Assembly: GCF_000518265.1 (NCBI RefSeq)
Contig: NZ_KI912411.1
Span: 450,072 to 514,071 of the forward strand
DNA: 64,000 nucleotides
Direction of reading: 5' to 3'
Source: Actinomadura oligospora ATCC 43269
Lineage (GTDB): Bacteria > Actinomycetota > Actinomycetes > Streptosporangiales > Streptosporangiaceae
The position numbers and the translations under genes are program-made. Under the pieces are notes generated by a model that was not told the DNA's origin, searched no databases, and saw nothing but the letters and a program-made list of their open reading frames with translations. Shown here one piece after another: positions 48,181 through 56,568 of the stretch; the stretch's first letter is position 1; the number at the start of each line of letters is the position of its first letter.

Positions 48181-49061
48181 CGGGCCGCCTGGATCCGACC
48201 GGCGATGATGCGGGCGTAGTTCGCCTCGCCCTGCCTGTTCGGATGCAGCGGCGCCGCCGCCGACGTCGGCACGAACCCCTCCAGCCACTTGGCGGACGCC
48301 GACTGGCAGGCGTCGTGGCCCGCGCTCGGCGTGACCAGGTCGACGTAGGTCACGCCGTGCGCGGCGGTCTGCCGCGCGATCACGCCGTTCATCCGGTTGA
48401 CGCCGCCCTGGAGCCAGTCGGCGTCCACGGGCAGGACGGGCACGACGGGCCAGCAGCCGCCGGGCTTGATGTACAGGCCGTAACCGGTGACCACGACGCG
48501 GGCCTGCGGCGACCGCTGGCGGATGCCGTCCAGGACGGCCGAGAGCTTCGGTTCGAACGCGTCGATGCGCGCGGCGACCTGGTCGACGCCGCCCTGCGTG
48601 TACTTGGTCTTGCAGGGCGTCCCGGTCGGGAGCAGGTTGACGCAGTCCTGCGCGACGCCGACGAGGCCGGCGTCGTTGCCGCCGATCGTCAGCGTGACGA
48701 GCCTGGTGTCGGCGGTCAGCGCGTCGAACTGCGGCGGGGCGGTGCCCGCGGGCTGCCCGAGCACGCTGAGGTTCTGCGGCTCGGTCATGTGCTTGGACGC
48801 GGCGCCGCTGCACGTCACGTCGGTCAGTCCGGCGACGCCCAGCGTGGACGCGAGCTCGTGCGCGTAGTTGTGCGTCGAGCGCGCGCAGGCCAGGGGGCCG
48901 GTGATGTCGGGGATCAGCGGCCCGGACGCCATCGAGTCGCCGAGCGCGACGTACTCGGGCGCGGCCGCGCGGGCGGCGGGCGCGAGCGCGAGCGCCGCGA
49001 GCGCGGCGGGGACGAGGGTGACGAAGGTCCGGCGGAGCAGGGGACGGGCTCTGAGTGGCAC
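48177..49061 (-). CDS. Secreted SGNH/GDSL-family hydrolase
   Basis: Exported esterase/lipase of 294 aa. Signal peptide at 1-33. Catalytic blocks are visible: VALGDSMASGPLIPD (Ser), the oxyanion Gly in TCSGAAS, TIGGNDAGLVG (Asn) and HPNRQGEANYA (His). Three cysteine pairs fit the Streptomyces lipase/esterase subgroup. Likely acts on esters or lipids outside the cell. GTG at 49061 follows AAGGAGG six bases upstream. First gene of the four-gene operon that ends at 44200. Confidence 0.9.
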   Translation of the reverse strand: MPLRARPLLRRTFVTLVPAALAALALAPAARAAAPEYVALGDSMASGPLIPDITGPLACARSTHNYAHELASTLGVAGLTDVTCSGAASKHMTEPQNLSVLGQPAGTAPPQFDALTADTRLVTLTIGGNDAGLVGVAQDCVNLLPTGTPCKTKYTQGGVDQVAARIDAFEPKLSAVLDGIRQRSPQARVVVTGYGLYIKPGGCWPVVPVLPVDADWLQGGVNRMNGVIARQTAAHGVTYVDLVTPSAGHDACQSASAKWLEGFVPTSAAAPLHPNRQGEANYARIIAGRIQAAR

Positions 49062-49148
49062 GGGGTCCTCCTTGGGGGGCGATGCAATACTCAGCCCGCC
49101 GGACCCGATGACCATCAGGGAAATATCCAGAGATGGGCGGGAGATCCT

Positions 49149-50495
49149 GTGACGGAGACCAAACCGGCCGGTAACCCCGCGTCACCCGGCGGACGGACCC
49201 CGGCGTCATCCGGCGGGGAAGGCGCCGCGCCGTCGGGCGGAAGGAGCGCCGCGCCGTCGGGCGGAAGGAGCGCCGCGCCAAGGCTCGGCGGGGTTCCGGC
49301 GGACTCGCTGCTCGGCGCTCAGGTGCCCGCGCTGGCGCGCCGGATGGTGGCGACGTTCGCCGACCGGTTCCCGACCTACTCGGCGCTGCCGCGCGAGGAG
49401 CTCGCCGGGGACATCACCCGGGTCGTCGAGGGCAACCTGCGGGTGTTCGTGCGGACGCTGCGGACCGGGCGGCTTCCCGCCTCCGCCGACCTGGTGGAGA
49501 TGACGCGGTCGGCGGCCCGCCGGGCCGAGGAGGGCGTGCCGCTGGGCGCGGTCCTGTCGGCGTACCACCTCGGCTGGCGGATGGGCCTGGACGCACTGGT
49601 CGCCCGCGCCGGACCCGCCGACCTGGACGCCATCGTCGAGGTTCAGCGGATCCTGTTGGACGTCCTGCAGCTGGTGTCGGCGGCCGTCGCGGACGCCTAC
49701 GTCGAGGAGCACCAGGCCCTGCACGGCCAGGACCAGGCGGCCCGGCACGAGGTGCTGTCCGCGCTGCTGGACGGCCAGGACCCGCGCGAGGCGGCCCGCC
49801 GCGCGGGCGTGCGCCCGGCCCCCGCGTACGCCGTGCTCACCCTGGCCCTCGGCGCCCACCCGGACGAGACCGACTCCGGCGTGAGCAGCAGCGTCGCCGC
49901 GCGCCGCAAGCTCCGGCGCATCCAGGCGGAGATCGACCACCACGGCCGGGACCGGGCGCTGCACGCGCTCAACGCGCACGGCGGGACGGCGCTGCTGCCC
50001 GTGGACGACCCGGAGACGGCGCTCGCCGACGGCTGGGAGCGGCTGACCAGGCTCGTCGCCCGCATCTCCGACCGCGCGGGGACGGCCGTCCACGCCGGGG
50101 TCGCCGCCACGGCCGCCGCGTCCGTCGCCGACGCCGCGCGGCAGTCGGCGGACATCCTGGAGATCGTCCGGATCACCGGGCGGGCGCCGGGCGCGTACCG
50201 GATCACCGACGTGCTGCTCGACTACCAGCTGTCGCGTCCCGGGCCCGCCCGCACGCACCTGGCCGGGCTGCTCGCCGTCCTGGACGGCCATCCGGTCCTG
50301 CTCGAGACGCTGCGCGCGTACGTGGCCAGCCAGTTCAGCAGGCGGCGGGCCGCGCCGCTGTTGCACGTCCACCCGAACACCGTGGACTACCGGCTGCGGC
50401 GCGTCGCCGTCCTGACCGGCCTGGATCCGACCTGTCCGGGGGATCTTCCGCAGCTGCGGGCGGCGCTCGTCGCCCACGACTTCACGCCGTCCTGA
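49149..50495 (+). CDS. PucR/CdaR-type helix-turn-helix regulator
   Basis: Regulator of 448 aa. The C-terminal PucR helix-turn-helix is DYQLSRPGPARTHLAGLL, LLETLRAYVASQFSRRRAAPLLHVHPNTVDYRLRRV. A GGDEF-like CdaR middle domain (about 190-330) and an N-terminal RsbRD-type helical domain (about 55-185: VVEGNLRVFVRTLRTGRLP, PLGAVLSAYHLGWRMGLDAL) precede it. The first 50 residues carry Ala/Gly/Ser repeats. It is divergent from the secreted SGNH-hydrolase operon (87 bases) and is the natural candidate for its regulation. GTG at 49149; no strong ribosome site. Confidence 0.85.
   Translation: MTETKPAGNPASPGGRTPASSGGEGAAPSGGRSAAPSGGRSAAPRLGGVPADSLLGAQVPALARRMVATFADRFPTYSALPREELAGDITRVVEGNLRVFVRTLRTGRLPASADLVEMTRSAARRAEEGVPLGAVLSAYHLGWRMGLDALVARAGPADLDAIVEVQRILLDVLQLVSAAVADAYVEEHQALHGQDQAARHEVLSALLDGQDPREAARRAGVRPAPAYAVLTLALGAHPDETDSGVSSSVAARRKLRRIQAEIDHHGRDRALHALNAHGGTALLPVDDPETALADGWERLTRLVARISDRAGTAVHAGVAATAAASVADAARQSADILEIVRITGRAPGAYRITDVLLDYQLSRPGPARTHLAGLLAVLDGHPVLLETLRAYVASQFSRRRAAPLLHVHPNTVDYRLRRVAVLTGLDPTCPGDLPQLRAALVAHDFTPS
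49222..49279 (+). repeat. 24-bp tandem repeats in the PucR-type gene
   Basis: Two and a half copies of a 24-bp unit (GCCGTCGGGCGGAAGGAGC then GCCGC) encode APSGGRSA units in the disordered N-terminus of the regulator. Confidence 0.7.
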
Positions 50496-51536
50496 CCACC
50501 TTCCCCGGGACGATCGCCGCGACGGTCACCAGGACGCAGACGCCCGCGATCGCCGTGACGACCGTGACCACCCCGGTGCGCGGGGCCGCCAGCGGCAGGA
50601 GCAGGATCGCGGCGGCGCCGGTCAGCGCCACCGGCGGGCGCAGCACCGGCTCGTCCAGGAGCGGCGTGTGGACCGTCCAGAGCAGCAGGACGAGCCCGGC
50701 CGCGGCGACCATGATCAGCGGACGGCCCACCGCTCCCCCGTCGAGCGCGCCCCCCGACCCCGTCGGACGCCGCGAGCACGCTCTCTCGCCGAACAGGATG
50801 ATCGCGAACAGGCCGTACCGCTCGGCGATGTGGTGCGGATGCCAGGCGGTCGGCGCCGCCCGCTCCGCCCAGGCGGGCACCGCCAGCTCCAGGACGACCA
50901 GGGCGGCGAAGCAGGGCAGCCGCGCCCATGACGGCAGGACGTCCGTCCGGCCCAGGACGAGCCAGAGGATCCAGCCCGCCTGCGCGGACGTGATTCCGGA
51001 CGCGTAGCGGAACGCCGTTCGCCGACCGTCCGGATCCTCGACGCCGGCCCGGATCCACTGCGCGACCAGGGCCAGGCGCATGACGAGGTACCCGATCGCG
51101 ACGGCGCGGTAGTCGGAGTGCCCGGCCGCCGCCGGGACGCCCGCCGCGAGCACCAGAACACCGGCCATCTGCACCATGGTCAGCGCCCGGTAGGCGGCGT
51201 CGTCGGTGTCGTACGACGACGCGAACCAGGTGAAGTTCATCCAGGCCCACCACAGGGCAAGAAGACCTGCAGGAACGGGACGATTCCCGCCCCGGCGCGT
51301 CCGTCCGCGACGTGGCCCGCGAGCTGCGCGGTGACCGCCGCGACCGCCATCACGAACGTGAGATCGAACAGCAGTTCGAGCTGGCTGGACGCGCGGTGCG
51401 GTTCGTCGACGGCCCGCGCGGCCATCCGGACCCGGATCCGGTCCACCGGCTCCGCCCGTGTCCGGGGCTCTGTCGGGATCTGGCGTTCCGGCGATGTCAG
51501 GGGCCCTGTCGGCGGCGCGCTCTCTGTCGGCGGCAC
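50482..51536 (-). pseudogene. ltrA: Low-temperature-requirement protein A (LtrA) gene, frameshifted
   Basis: LtrA-family membrane protein gene read in two frames. The N-terminal frame (51536 to about 51258) gives EPHRASSQLELLFDLTFVMAVAAVTAQLAGHVADG and GIVPFLQVF, then stops. The next frame continues ALWWAWMNFTWFASSYDTDDAAYR and MVQMAGVLVLAAGVP, then HHIAERYGLFAIILFGE. A single lost C near 51258-51263 would reconnect them (the VFFALWW motif needs it). A second disturbance lies near 50750-50790: after GE the other frame reads SVLAAS, so small indels cancel out there, leaving RACSRRPTGSG in place. Either the gene is decaying or the sequence has errors. Confidence 0.72.
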
Positions 51537-51734
51537 GGTCTCTCCCGTCGGTCATACGTCCGTCCTGCTGACAAAGACCGGGCAGGGGGCCCGTCTGTGA
51601 CGGCCGGACGCGGATCTCCCGGATCCCGTCCGGATCTCGAAGATCTTCCGGCGGAGTTGTCACAGGGCCCGGGGCCGTCCGGTCATAGCTGACGACCGGG
51701 CGGCGGAGACCGCCCGGAACCGAAAGGGGCAGTC

Positions 51735-52487
51735 ATGAAGATCGTGGTCATCGGGGGCACCGGCCTCATCGGCGGCAAGCTCGTGGCCAGGCTCGGCGAG
51801 CACGGCCACCAGGCGGTCGCGGCCTCGCCGAACACCGGCGTGAACACGCTCACCGGCGAGGGCCTGGCCGACGCGCTGGCCGGCGCGTCGGTGGTGATCG
51901 ACGTGTCCAACTCGCCGTCCTTCGAGGACGCGGCGGTGCTGGAGTTCTTCGAGACCTCCACCCGCAACCTGCTCGCCGCCGAGAGGGGCGCGGGCGTCGG
52001 CCACCACGTCGCGCTGTCGGTGGTCGGCACCGGGCGGCGGCCCGACGTCGGTTACTTCCGGGCCAAGCTCGCCCAGGAGAAGCTGATCGAGGACTCCGGC
52101 ATCCCGTTCTCGGTCGTCCACGCGACGCAGTTCTTCGAGTTCGCGCACCGGATCGCCGACGAGGCGACCGTCGACGGCTCGGTCCGGATCCCGCCGGTGC
52201 GGTTCCAGCCGATCGCGGGCGACGAGGTCGCGCAGGCCGTCGGCCGGACCGCGGTCGGCGCGCCGCTCAACAAGGGCGTCGAGATCGCCGGGCCCGAGCA
52301 GTACCGGATGGACGAGTTCTTCCGGAAGGCCCTCGCCGCCTGGGGCGACCCGCGCGAGGTCGTCACCGACCCGAAGGCGCGCTACTTCGGCGCCGAGATG
52401 CGCGACCGGGACCTGGTCCCCCTCGACGGCGCGACCCTCGGCGAGATCACCTACGCAGGGTGGCTGCCGGACAACCCGGCCAAGTGA
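51735..52487 (+). CDS. NmrA-type NAD(P)-binding oxidoreductase (atypical SDR)
   Basis: Protein of 250 aa with the dinucleotide-binding N-terminus VVIGGTGLIGGKLVARL, then VIDVSNSPSFEDA and HHVALSVVGTGRRPDVGYFRAKLAQEKL, matching the NmrA-like branch of short-chain dehydrogenases in which the catalytic Tyr is often absent. Reactions in this branch are mostly unknown; many act as redox sensors. ATG at 51735 follows AAGGGG. It precedes the cupin gene by 32 bases, so they were probably an operon. Intact, unlike its neighbours. Confidence 0.88.
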   Translation: MKIVVIGGTGLIGGKLVARLGEHGHQAVAASPNTGVNTLTGEGLADALAGASVVIDVSNSPSFEDAAVLEFFETSTRNLLAAERGAGVGHHVALSVVGTGRRPDVGYFRAKLAQEKLIEDSGIPFSVVHATQFFEFAHRIADEATVDGSVRIPPVRFQPIAGDEVAQAVGRTAVGAPLNKGVEIAGPEQYRMDEFFRKALAAWGDPREVVTDPKARYFGAEMRDRDLVPLDGATLGEITYAGWLPDNPAK

Positions 52488-52519
52488 CCCGTCCCGCACC
52501 CGATCAAGGAGGTTCCCCC

Positions 52520-52932
52520 ATGTCCCATGAAACCGCCCAGCCCGCATGGATGACCGCGCTCACCGTGGTCCAGGACGTCGCCCCGCCGCCGGTCCCGGCG
52601 GGCGCGCACGCGATGACCGTGACCATCGAGTACCCGCCCGGTGACGCGGGCGCCCGCCGCACCGGCATCCCGGGCCCGCGTTCGGGTATGTACTGGAAGG
52701 CGAGATGCGGTTCGAGCTCGAAGGACAGGGCGAGCGGGTCGTCAGGGCCGGTGAGGCTTTCTGGGAGCCCGGCGGAGACGTCATCCACTACCAGGACGGC
52801 AACGCCCGCGACGACGTTCCGGTCCGCTTCCTGGTGACGATGTTCTGCGACCCCGAGAAGCCCATGGTCGTGCTGGTGGACGAGGCCGAACTAGCCCAGC
52901 GCGCGCACCTGAGGGGTCCGCGCGGCGCCTGA
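52520..52932 (+). pseudogene. Cupin-domain protein gene, frameshifted
   Basis: Small cupin gene split by a frameshift. The first frame from ATG 52520 (AAGGAGG before it) gives PAGAHAMTVTIEYPPGDAG. The second gives PPHRHPGPAFGYVLEGEMR and FELEGQGERVVRAGEAFWEPGGDVIHY with GNARDDVPVRFLVTMFC. Metal-binding histidines are in PPHRHPG and VIHY. A lost C in the C-rich GGGCGCCCGCCG at about 52650-52656 would reconnect the frames. Intact homologues are single-domain cupins of about 140 aa. Confidence 0.75.
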
Positions 52933-53017
52933 ACGCCGTGACCGCCACCCACCGACGGGACGTCCGTCCGGACGAGATCCCGCGGCGCGTGGGTCGCACC
53001 GGATCGGGGAGGTCCAC

Positions 53018-53896
53018 TTGTCCACGTCTGCGTCCATGTCCGCGTCTGCGTCCGGGCCTGCGACTGTGTCCGCGCTGACGGCGGAGTTCGACGACGTGGC
53101 CGGATGGACGGCCGACGCCGTGGAGCAGCTCGGTCCGGCCTACGCGATCCCGGCCGCGTGCCGGGGCAGCGCGAACCCGGCCGCGCTGGCATGGCTGGCC
53201 GAGGCGTGCGAGCTGTCCCCCGGGACGCGGCTGCTGGACGTCGGGGCGGGCGTCGGCGGCCCGGCCGCCTGGGCCGCCGAGCGGTTCGGCGTCCGGCCGA
53301 TCCTGCTGGAGCCGATGCCCGCCGCCGGACGGGCCGCCGCGCGGCTGTTCGGCCTGCCGGTCATCGCGGCGGACGGCACCCGCGTCCCGCTCCGGGACGG
53401 GTCGGTCGACGCCGCCTGGTGCCTGGGCGTGCTGGACGTCGTCCGGGACAAGGCGGCCCTGCTCCGCGAGGTCCACCGCGTCCTGCGTCCGGGCGGGTCG
53501 CTCGGCCTGCTGGTCGTCGTGGCGCGGGGCCGCCTCGTCCTGCCCGCGCCGGAGGGCAACGTCTTCCCGACCCGGCGCGAGCTCGGCGGGCTGCTCGCCG
53601 CGACGGGGTTCGCCCCGGTGCAGGAGATCGACCGGCCGGACGCGCCGCCCTCCTGGAAACGCCGGGCCGACCGGGTCGCCGCGGTCGTCGCGTCCCAGCA
53701 CCGGGCCGACCCGGCGATGGCGCTCGCCGACCGGCAGGGCGAGCGGCTCGGCCGGCTGTTCGCCGCCGGGCAGATCGCCGTCCGGCTGGTGCACGTCGTC
53801 CGGCGGCCCGCGCCCCGCCCGGTGCCGCCCGAGTCCCGTCCGGCGCCCCCCGGCCCGGAGGCCCTCGTCCGAACCATCTGTGGAGGAGAGAGATGA
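53018..53896 (+). CDS. Class I SAM-dependent methyltransferase
   Basis: Predicted methyltransferase of 292 aa. Motif I is RLLDVGAGVGGPAAWAAERFG (about 70-90); the acidic residue of motif II is in PILLEPMP, and DAAWCLGVLDVVRDKAALLREVHRVLRPGGSLGLLVV covers the later motifs, as in UbiE-like enzymes. Tail is Pro/Arg-rich. TTG at 53018 is taken as start because GGGGAGG lies six to twelve bases before it. Substrate unknown. Its stop overlaps the start of the next gene (ATGA). Confidence 0.85.
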   Translation: MSTSASMSASASGPATVSALTAEFDDVAGWTADAVEQLGPAYAIPAACRGSANPAALAWLAEACELSPGTRLLDVGAGVGGPAAWAAERFGVRPILLEPMPAAGRAAARLFGLPVIAADGTRVPLRDGSVDAAWCLGVLDVVRDKAALLREVHRVLRPGGSLGLLVVVARGRLVLPAPEGNVFPTRRELGGLLAATGFAPVQEIDRPDAPPSWKRRADRVAAVVASQHRADPAMALADRQGERLGRLFAAGQIAVRLVHVVRRPAPRPVPPESRPAPPGPEALVRTICGGER

Positions 53897-54257
53897 GCCG
53901 TCCGAGCGGCGACAACGAGTTCGTGGCCGCCGCCCGCGCCGGGGACCTCTCCGGGCTGGAGAAGATCCTCGCCGAGGACGCGGTCAGCCACTCCGACGGC
54001 GGCGGGGCCGTCCGGGCGTCCCGGTTCCCGGTGGTGGGCGCCGGACGCGTCGCGCGGTACGTCCGGGCGTTCGCCCATCACTTCTGGACGGGCGTGGACG
54101 TGCGCGTGACCAGTGTGAACGGGCAGCCCGCGGCGCTGCTGTTCGGAACGGCGAGCCGTTCGCCGTCCTCGCCCTCGGTGTCTCCGAGGACGGCGTCCAC
54201 CAGGTCCTCTGGCAGATGAACCCCGCGAAGATCGCGTCGGTGGCGGGCCGCGCCTGA
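53893..54257 (+). pseudogene. SnoaL-like / SigJ C-terminal-like gene, frameshifted
   Basis: Short NTF2-like protein gene with ATG at 53893 overlapping the methyltransferase stop. The first frame gives DNEFVAAARAGDLSGLEKIL with AEDAVSHSDGGGAVRAS and RVARYVRAFAHHF to about residue 84. The fold's last part is in the next frame: RNGEPFAVLALGVSEDG, VHQVLWQMNPAKI. A lost C at about 54143-54145 (GTTCGGAACG; GTTCCGGAACG would join them) explains it. It resembles the C-terminal domain of SigJ-type ECF factors without the sigma domains. Confidence 0.7.
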
Positions 54258-54308
54258 CGGGCCGCGGCCCGGTCCCCGGCCGGAGCGTGGCCGGGGACCG
54301 GACCGGCT

Positions 54309-55838
54309 TCAGTGGACGTGCGGGCCGCCGGTCATCTCGGGCTTCCCCGGAGGGACGAGCCACAGGGCCAGGACGGCGGCCACGCCCGCGGTGATCGCGA
54401 ACACGGTGTACGCGCGGGTGAAGCCGCCGACGGACGGCGCCGCGCCGATGCCGGAGGCGGCGATCGTGGAGGCGAGCGCCACGCCGATCGCCGCGCCCAG
54501 TTCGTGGAAGGTGTTGATGACGCCGGAGACCAGCCCGGCCTCGGAGTGCGTGATGTGCGCGAGGGCCGAGGTGGTGGCGGTGACGAACACCGGGCCCACG
54601 CCCGCGGCGGCGATCGTGATGCCGGGCAGGAAGTGCAGGGTGACGCTCCCGGACGACGGGAGGAGGGTCAGGAGGCCGGTGCCGATCGCCACCAGGCCGA
54701 GCCCGGTGACCGCGACCGGACGGCGTCCGACCGTCCCGACGAGGCGTCCGGCGAGGTGGGCGCCGACGCCGGTGGCGAACGCGGCGGGCAGGAACAGCAG
54801 GCCGGTCCTCAGCGCGCCGATCCCCCGCAGGTGCTGCAGGTAGAGCGAGCCCAGGAAGAACATCGAGATCAGCAGGCCGGACGCGATCAGCATCAGGAAT
54901 CCCCCGACGGCGACCGGGCGGCGGCCGAGCATGCGGACGTTCATCAGCGGGTTCCGGACGTGCCGTTCGACCAGGGCGAAGACCGCGTAGAGCAGGACGG
55001 CGGCGGCGAGCGGCAGCAGCGTCCCGGCGGTGGACCATCCGGCGTCGCCCGCGTGGACCATGCCGTAGATGAACGAGCCGGTGGCGGCCGTGACGGTCGC
55101 CGCGCCGAGCAGGTCGAGGTCGCGCGTGGCGGCGGAGCGCGCGGCGCCGAGCGTGGCGGGCAGGACGGCGAGCAGGACCAGCCCGACCGGGACGTTCACG
55201 AAGAACACCCAGCGCCAGCCGGGCCCGGCGGTCAGCGCGCCGCCGAACAGGACGCCCGCGGCGAAGCCGATCCCGCCGAGGGACGCCCAGACGCCGAGGG
55301 CCCTGTTCCGCTCGGGCCCGTGGAAGGCGGTGGTGACGGTGGACAGCGCCGCCGGGGACAGCAGCGCCGCGCCGATGCCCTGGACGACGCGTCCGCCGAT
55401 GAGCAGGGCGGAGTTCCCGGCGAGGCCGGTGGCGAGCGAGGCGGCGGTGAACAGCGCGAGCCCGGTCAGCAGGACGCGGCGGGCGCCGAACGCGTCGGCG
55501 ACCCGTCCGCCGAGCGCCATCAGGCCGCCGAAGAACAGCGTGTAGGCGGTCACGGCCCAGGTCAGGGCGGTGCGGCCGAGGTGCAGGTCGGCGCCGATGT
55601 CGGGCAGCGCGACGTTGATGACCGTGACGTCCAGGATGAGCATGAACTGGGCGATGCTCAGCAGCGCCAGCGCCCGCCAGCGGCGCGGGTCGGGCGCGTG
55701 ACCGTGCGCCGGGTGGCCACCGTGCTCATCGCCATGGGCCGCGTGGGCCGCGTGGGCAGCGTGCTCCGTGTGCGCGCCGTGCGGCAGGTGCGGATCGGAA
55801 TGGGCGTGCGGGTCGGGGGTGGCGTGGGGGTGAGCCAC
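54309..55838 (-). CDS. DHA2-family MFS multidrug efflux transporter with His-rich N-terminus
   Basis: Drug:proton antiporter of 509 aa with 14 predicted helices. The first helix motif is AQFMLILDVTVINVALPDIGADL; the antiporter motif C is in GLLISMFFLGSLYLQHL context, and DAFGARRVLLTG matches motif A. Before it lies a 47-residue segment with 15 histidines, unusual for the family and possibly metal-binding. It is divergent from a TetR gene whose operators lie over its promoter, so it should be induced by a TetR ligand. ATG at 55838. Substrate unknown. Confidence 0.9.
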   Translation of the reverse strand: MAHPHATPDPHAHSDPHLPHGAHTEHAAHAAHAAHGDEHGGHPAHGHAPDPRRWRALALLSIAQFMLILDVTVINVALPDIGADLHLGRTALTWAVTAYTLFFGGLMALGGRVADAFGARRVLLTGLALFTAASLATGLAGNSALLIGGRVVQGIGAALLSPAALSTVTTAFHGPERNRALGVWASLGGIGFAAGVLFGGALTAGPGWRWVFFVNVPVGLVLLAVLPATLGAARSAATRDLDLLGAATVTAATGSFIYGMVHAGDAGWSTAGTLLPLAAAVLLYAVFALVERHVRNPLMNVRMLGRRPVAVGGFLMLIASGLLISMFFLGSLYLQHLRGIGALRTGLLFLPAAFATGVGAHLAGRLVGTVGRRPVAVTGLGLVAIGTGLLTLLPSSGSVTLHFLPGITIAAAGVGPVFVTATTSALAHITHSEAGLVSGVINTFHELGAAIGVALASTIAASGIGAAPSVGGFTRAYTVFAITAGVAAVLALWLVPPGKPEMTGGPHVH

Positions 55839-55865
55839 GGACTTCTCCTCAGGACGGGACGAACA

Positions 55866-55891
55866 TAAGCCGAACAGCGCTGTTCGACTTA
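55866..55891. promoter_or_regulatory. TetR operator candidate 1
   Basis: TAAGCCGAACAGCGCTGTTC extends to a 26-bp dyad with one mismatched pair; the inner 16 bases CGAACAGCGCTGTTCG are perfectly self-complementary. It lies 28 bases upstream of the MFS start. Confidence 0.75.
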
Positions 55892-55912
55892 ACGTACCCC
55901 GTCCCGAGGACG

Positions 55913-55936
55913 AACTCCAACAGTGTTGTTCGACTT
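55913..55936. promoter_or_regulatory. TetR operator candidate 2
   Basis: CCAACAGTGTTGTTCGACTT resembles the first site, with half-site TTGTTCGACTTA (55925-55936), 20 bases upstream of the TetR start. Two sites of this kind suggest repression of both divergent genes. Confidence 0.6.
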
Positions 55937-55953
55937 ACGGGTAGGCTGGGCGC

Positions 55954-56568
55954 ATGCCGAGTGCGGGAACCACGCGCCGCCGCGCGGACGCCGAACGCAA
56001 CATCGCCGCGATCCTGGACGCCGCGGCCGACCTGCTCACCCGCGCGCCGGACGCGAGCGTCGGCGAGATCGCCAAGGCCGCGGGCGTCGGGCGCGTCACC
56101 GTGTACGCGCACTTCCCGTCGCGCGAGGACCTCGTCCGGGCCGTCCTCGCGCGGGCCATCGAGGAGAGCATGGCGGCGGTGACCGGGGCCGCCGACCCCG
56201 GCGGCGACGGGCCGCCGGAGGAGGCGTTCGCGCGGCTGGTCCGCGAGAGCTGGCCCGCGCTCAGCCGGTACGGGCGCCTGCACGAGGCGGCGCGCCGCGC
56301 GCTGCCCGCCGAGGAGGTCCGCGAGCACCACGACCAGCCGATGGAGGCCGTCCGCGCGCTGGTCGAGCGCGGACGCTCCACCGGCGCGTTCCGGACCGAC
56401 CTGACCACGGGCTGGCTCGTCACGACCGTCTACGCGCTGCTCCACGCCGCCGCGGACGACGTCGCCGCGGGCGCCCTCGACCGGGACCGGGCCGCCGGCG
56501 TCCTCCAGACGACGCTGCTGTCAGTCCTGCGCCCCGCTCCCCCGGAGACCGGCCCGCGCGGAACCTGA
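55954..56568 (+). CDS. TetR-family transcriptional regulator
   Basis: Repressor of 204 aa. N-terminal helix-turn-helix: ADAERNIAAILDAAADLLTRAPDASVGEIAKAAGVGRVTVYAHFPSREDL (about 12-61). C-terminal ligand domain is TetR_C-like. It should control the divergent MFS pump through the two operators described. ATG at 55954; TAGGCT ends six bases before it with no ribosome site, again a leaderless layout. Confidence 0.93.
   Translation: MPSAGTTRRRADAERNIAAILDAAADLLTRAPDASVGEIAKAAGVGRVTVYAHFPSREDLVRAVLARAIEESMAAVTGAADPGGDGPPEEAFARLVRESWPALSRYGRLHEAARRALPAEEVREHHDQPMEAVRALVERGRSTGAFRTDLTTGWLVTTVYALLHAAADDVAAGALDRDRAAGVLQTTLLSVLRPAPPETGPRGT

Noticed and set aside
46126..48219. Plus-strand frame of about 700 codons opposite the secreted hydrolase
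   Set aside because: Shadow of the minus-strand hydrolase, which has a signal peptide and catalytic motifs.
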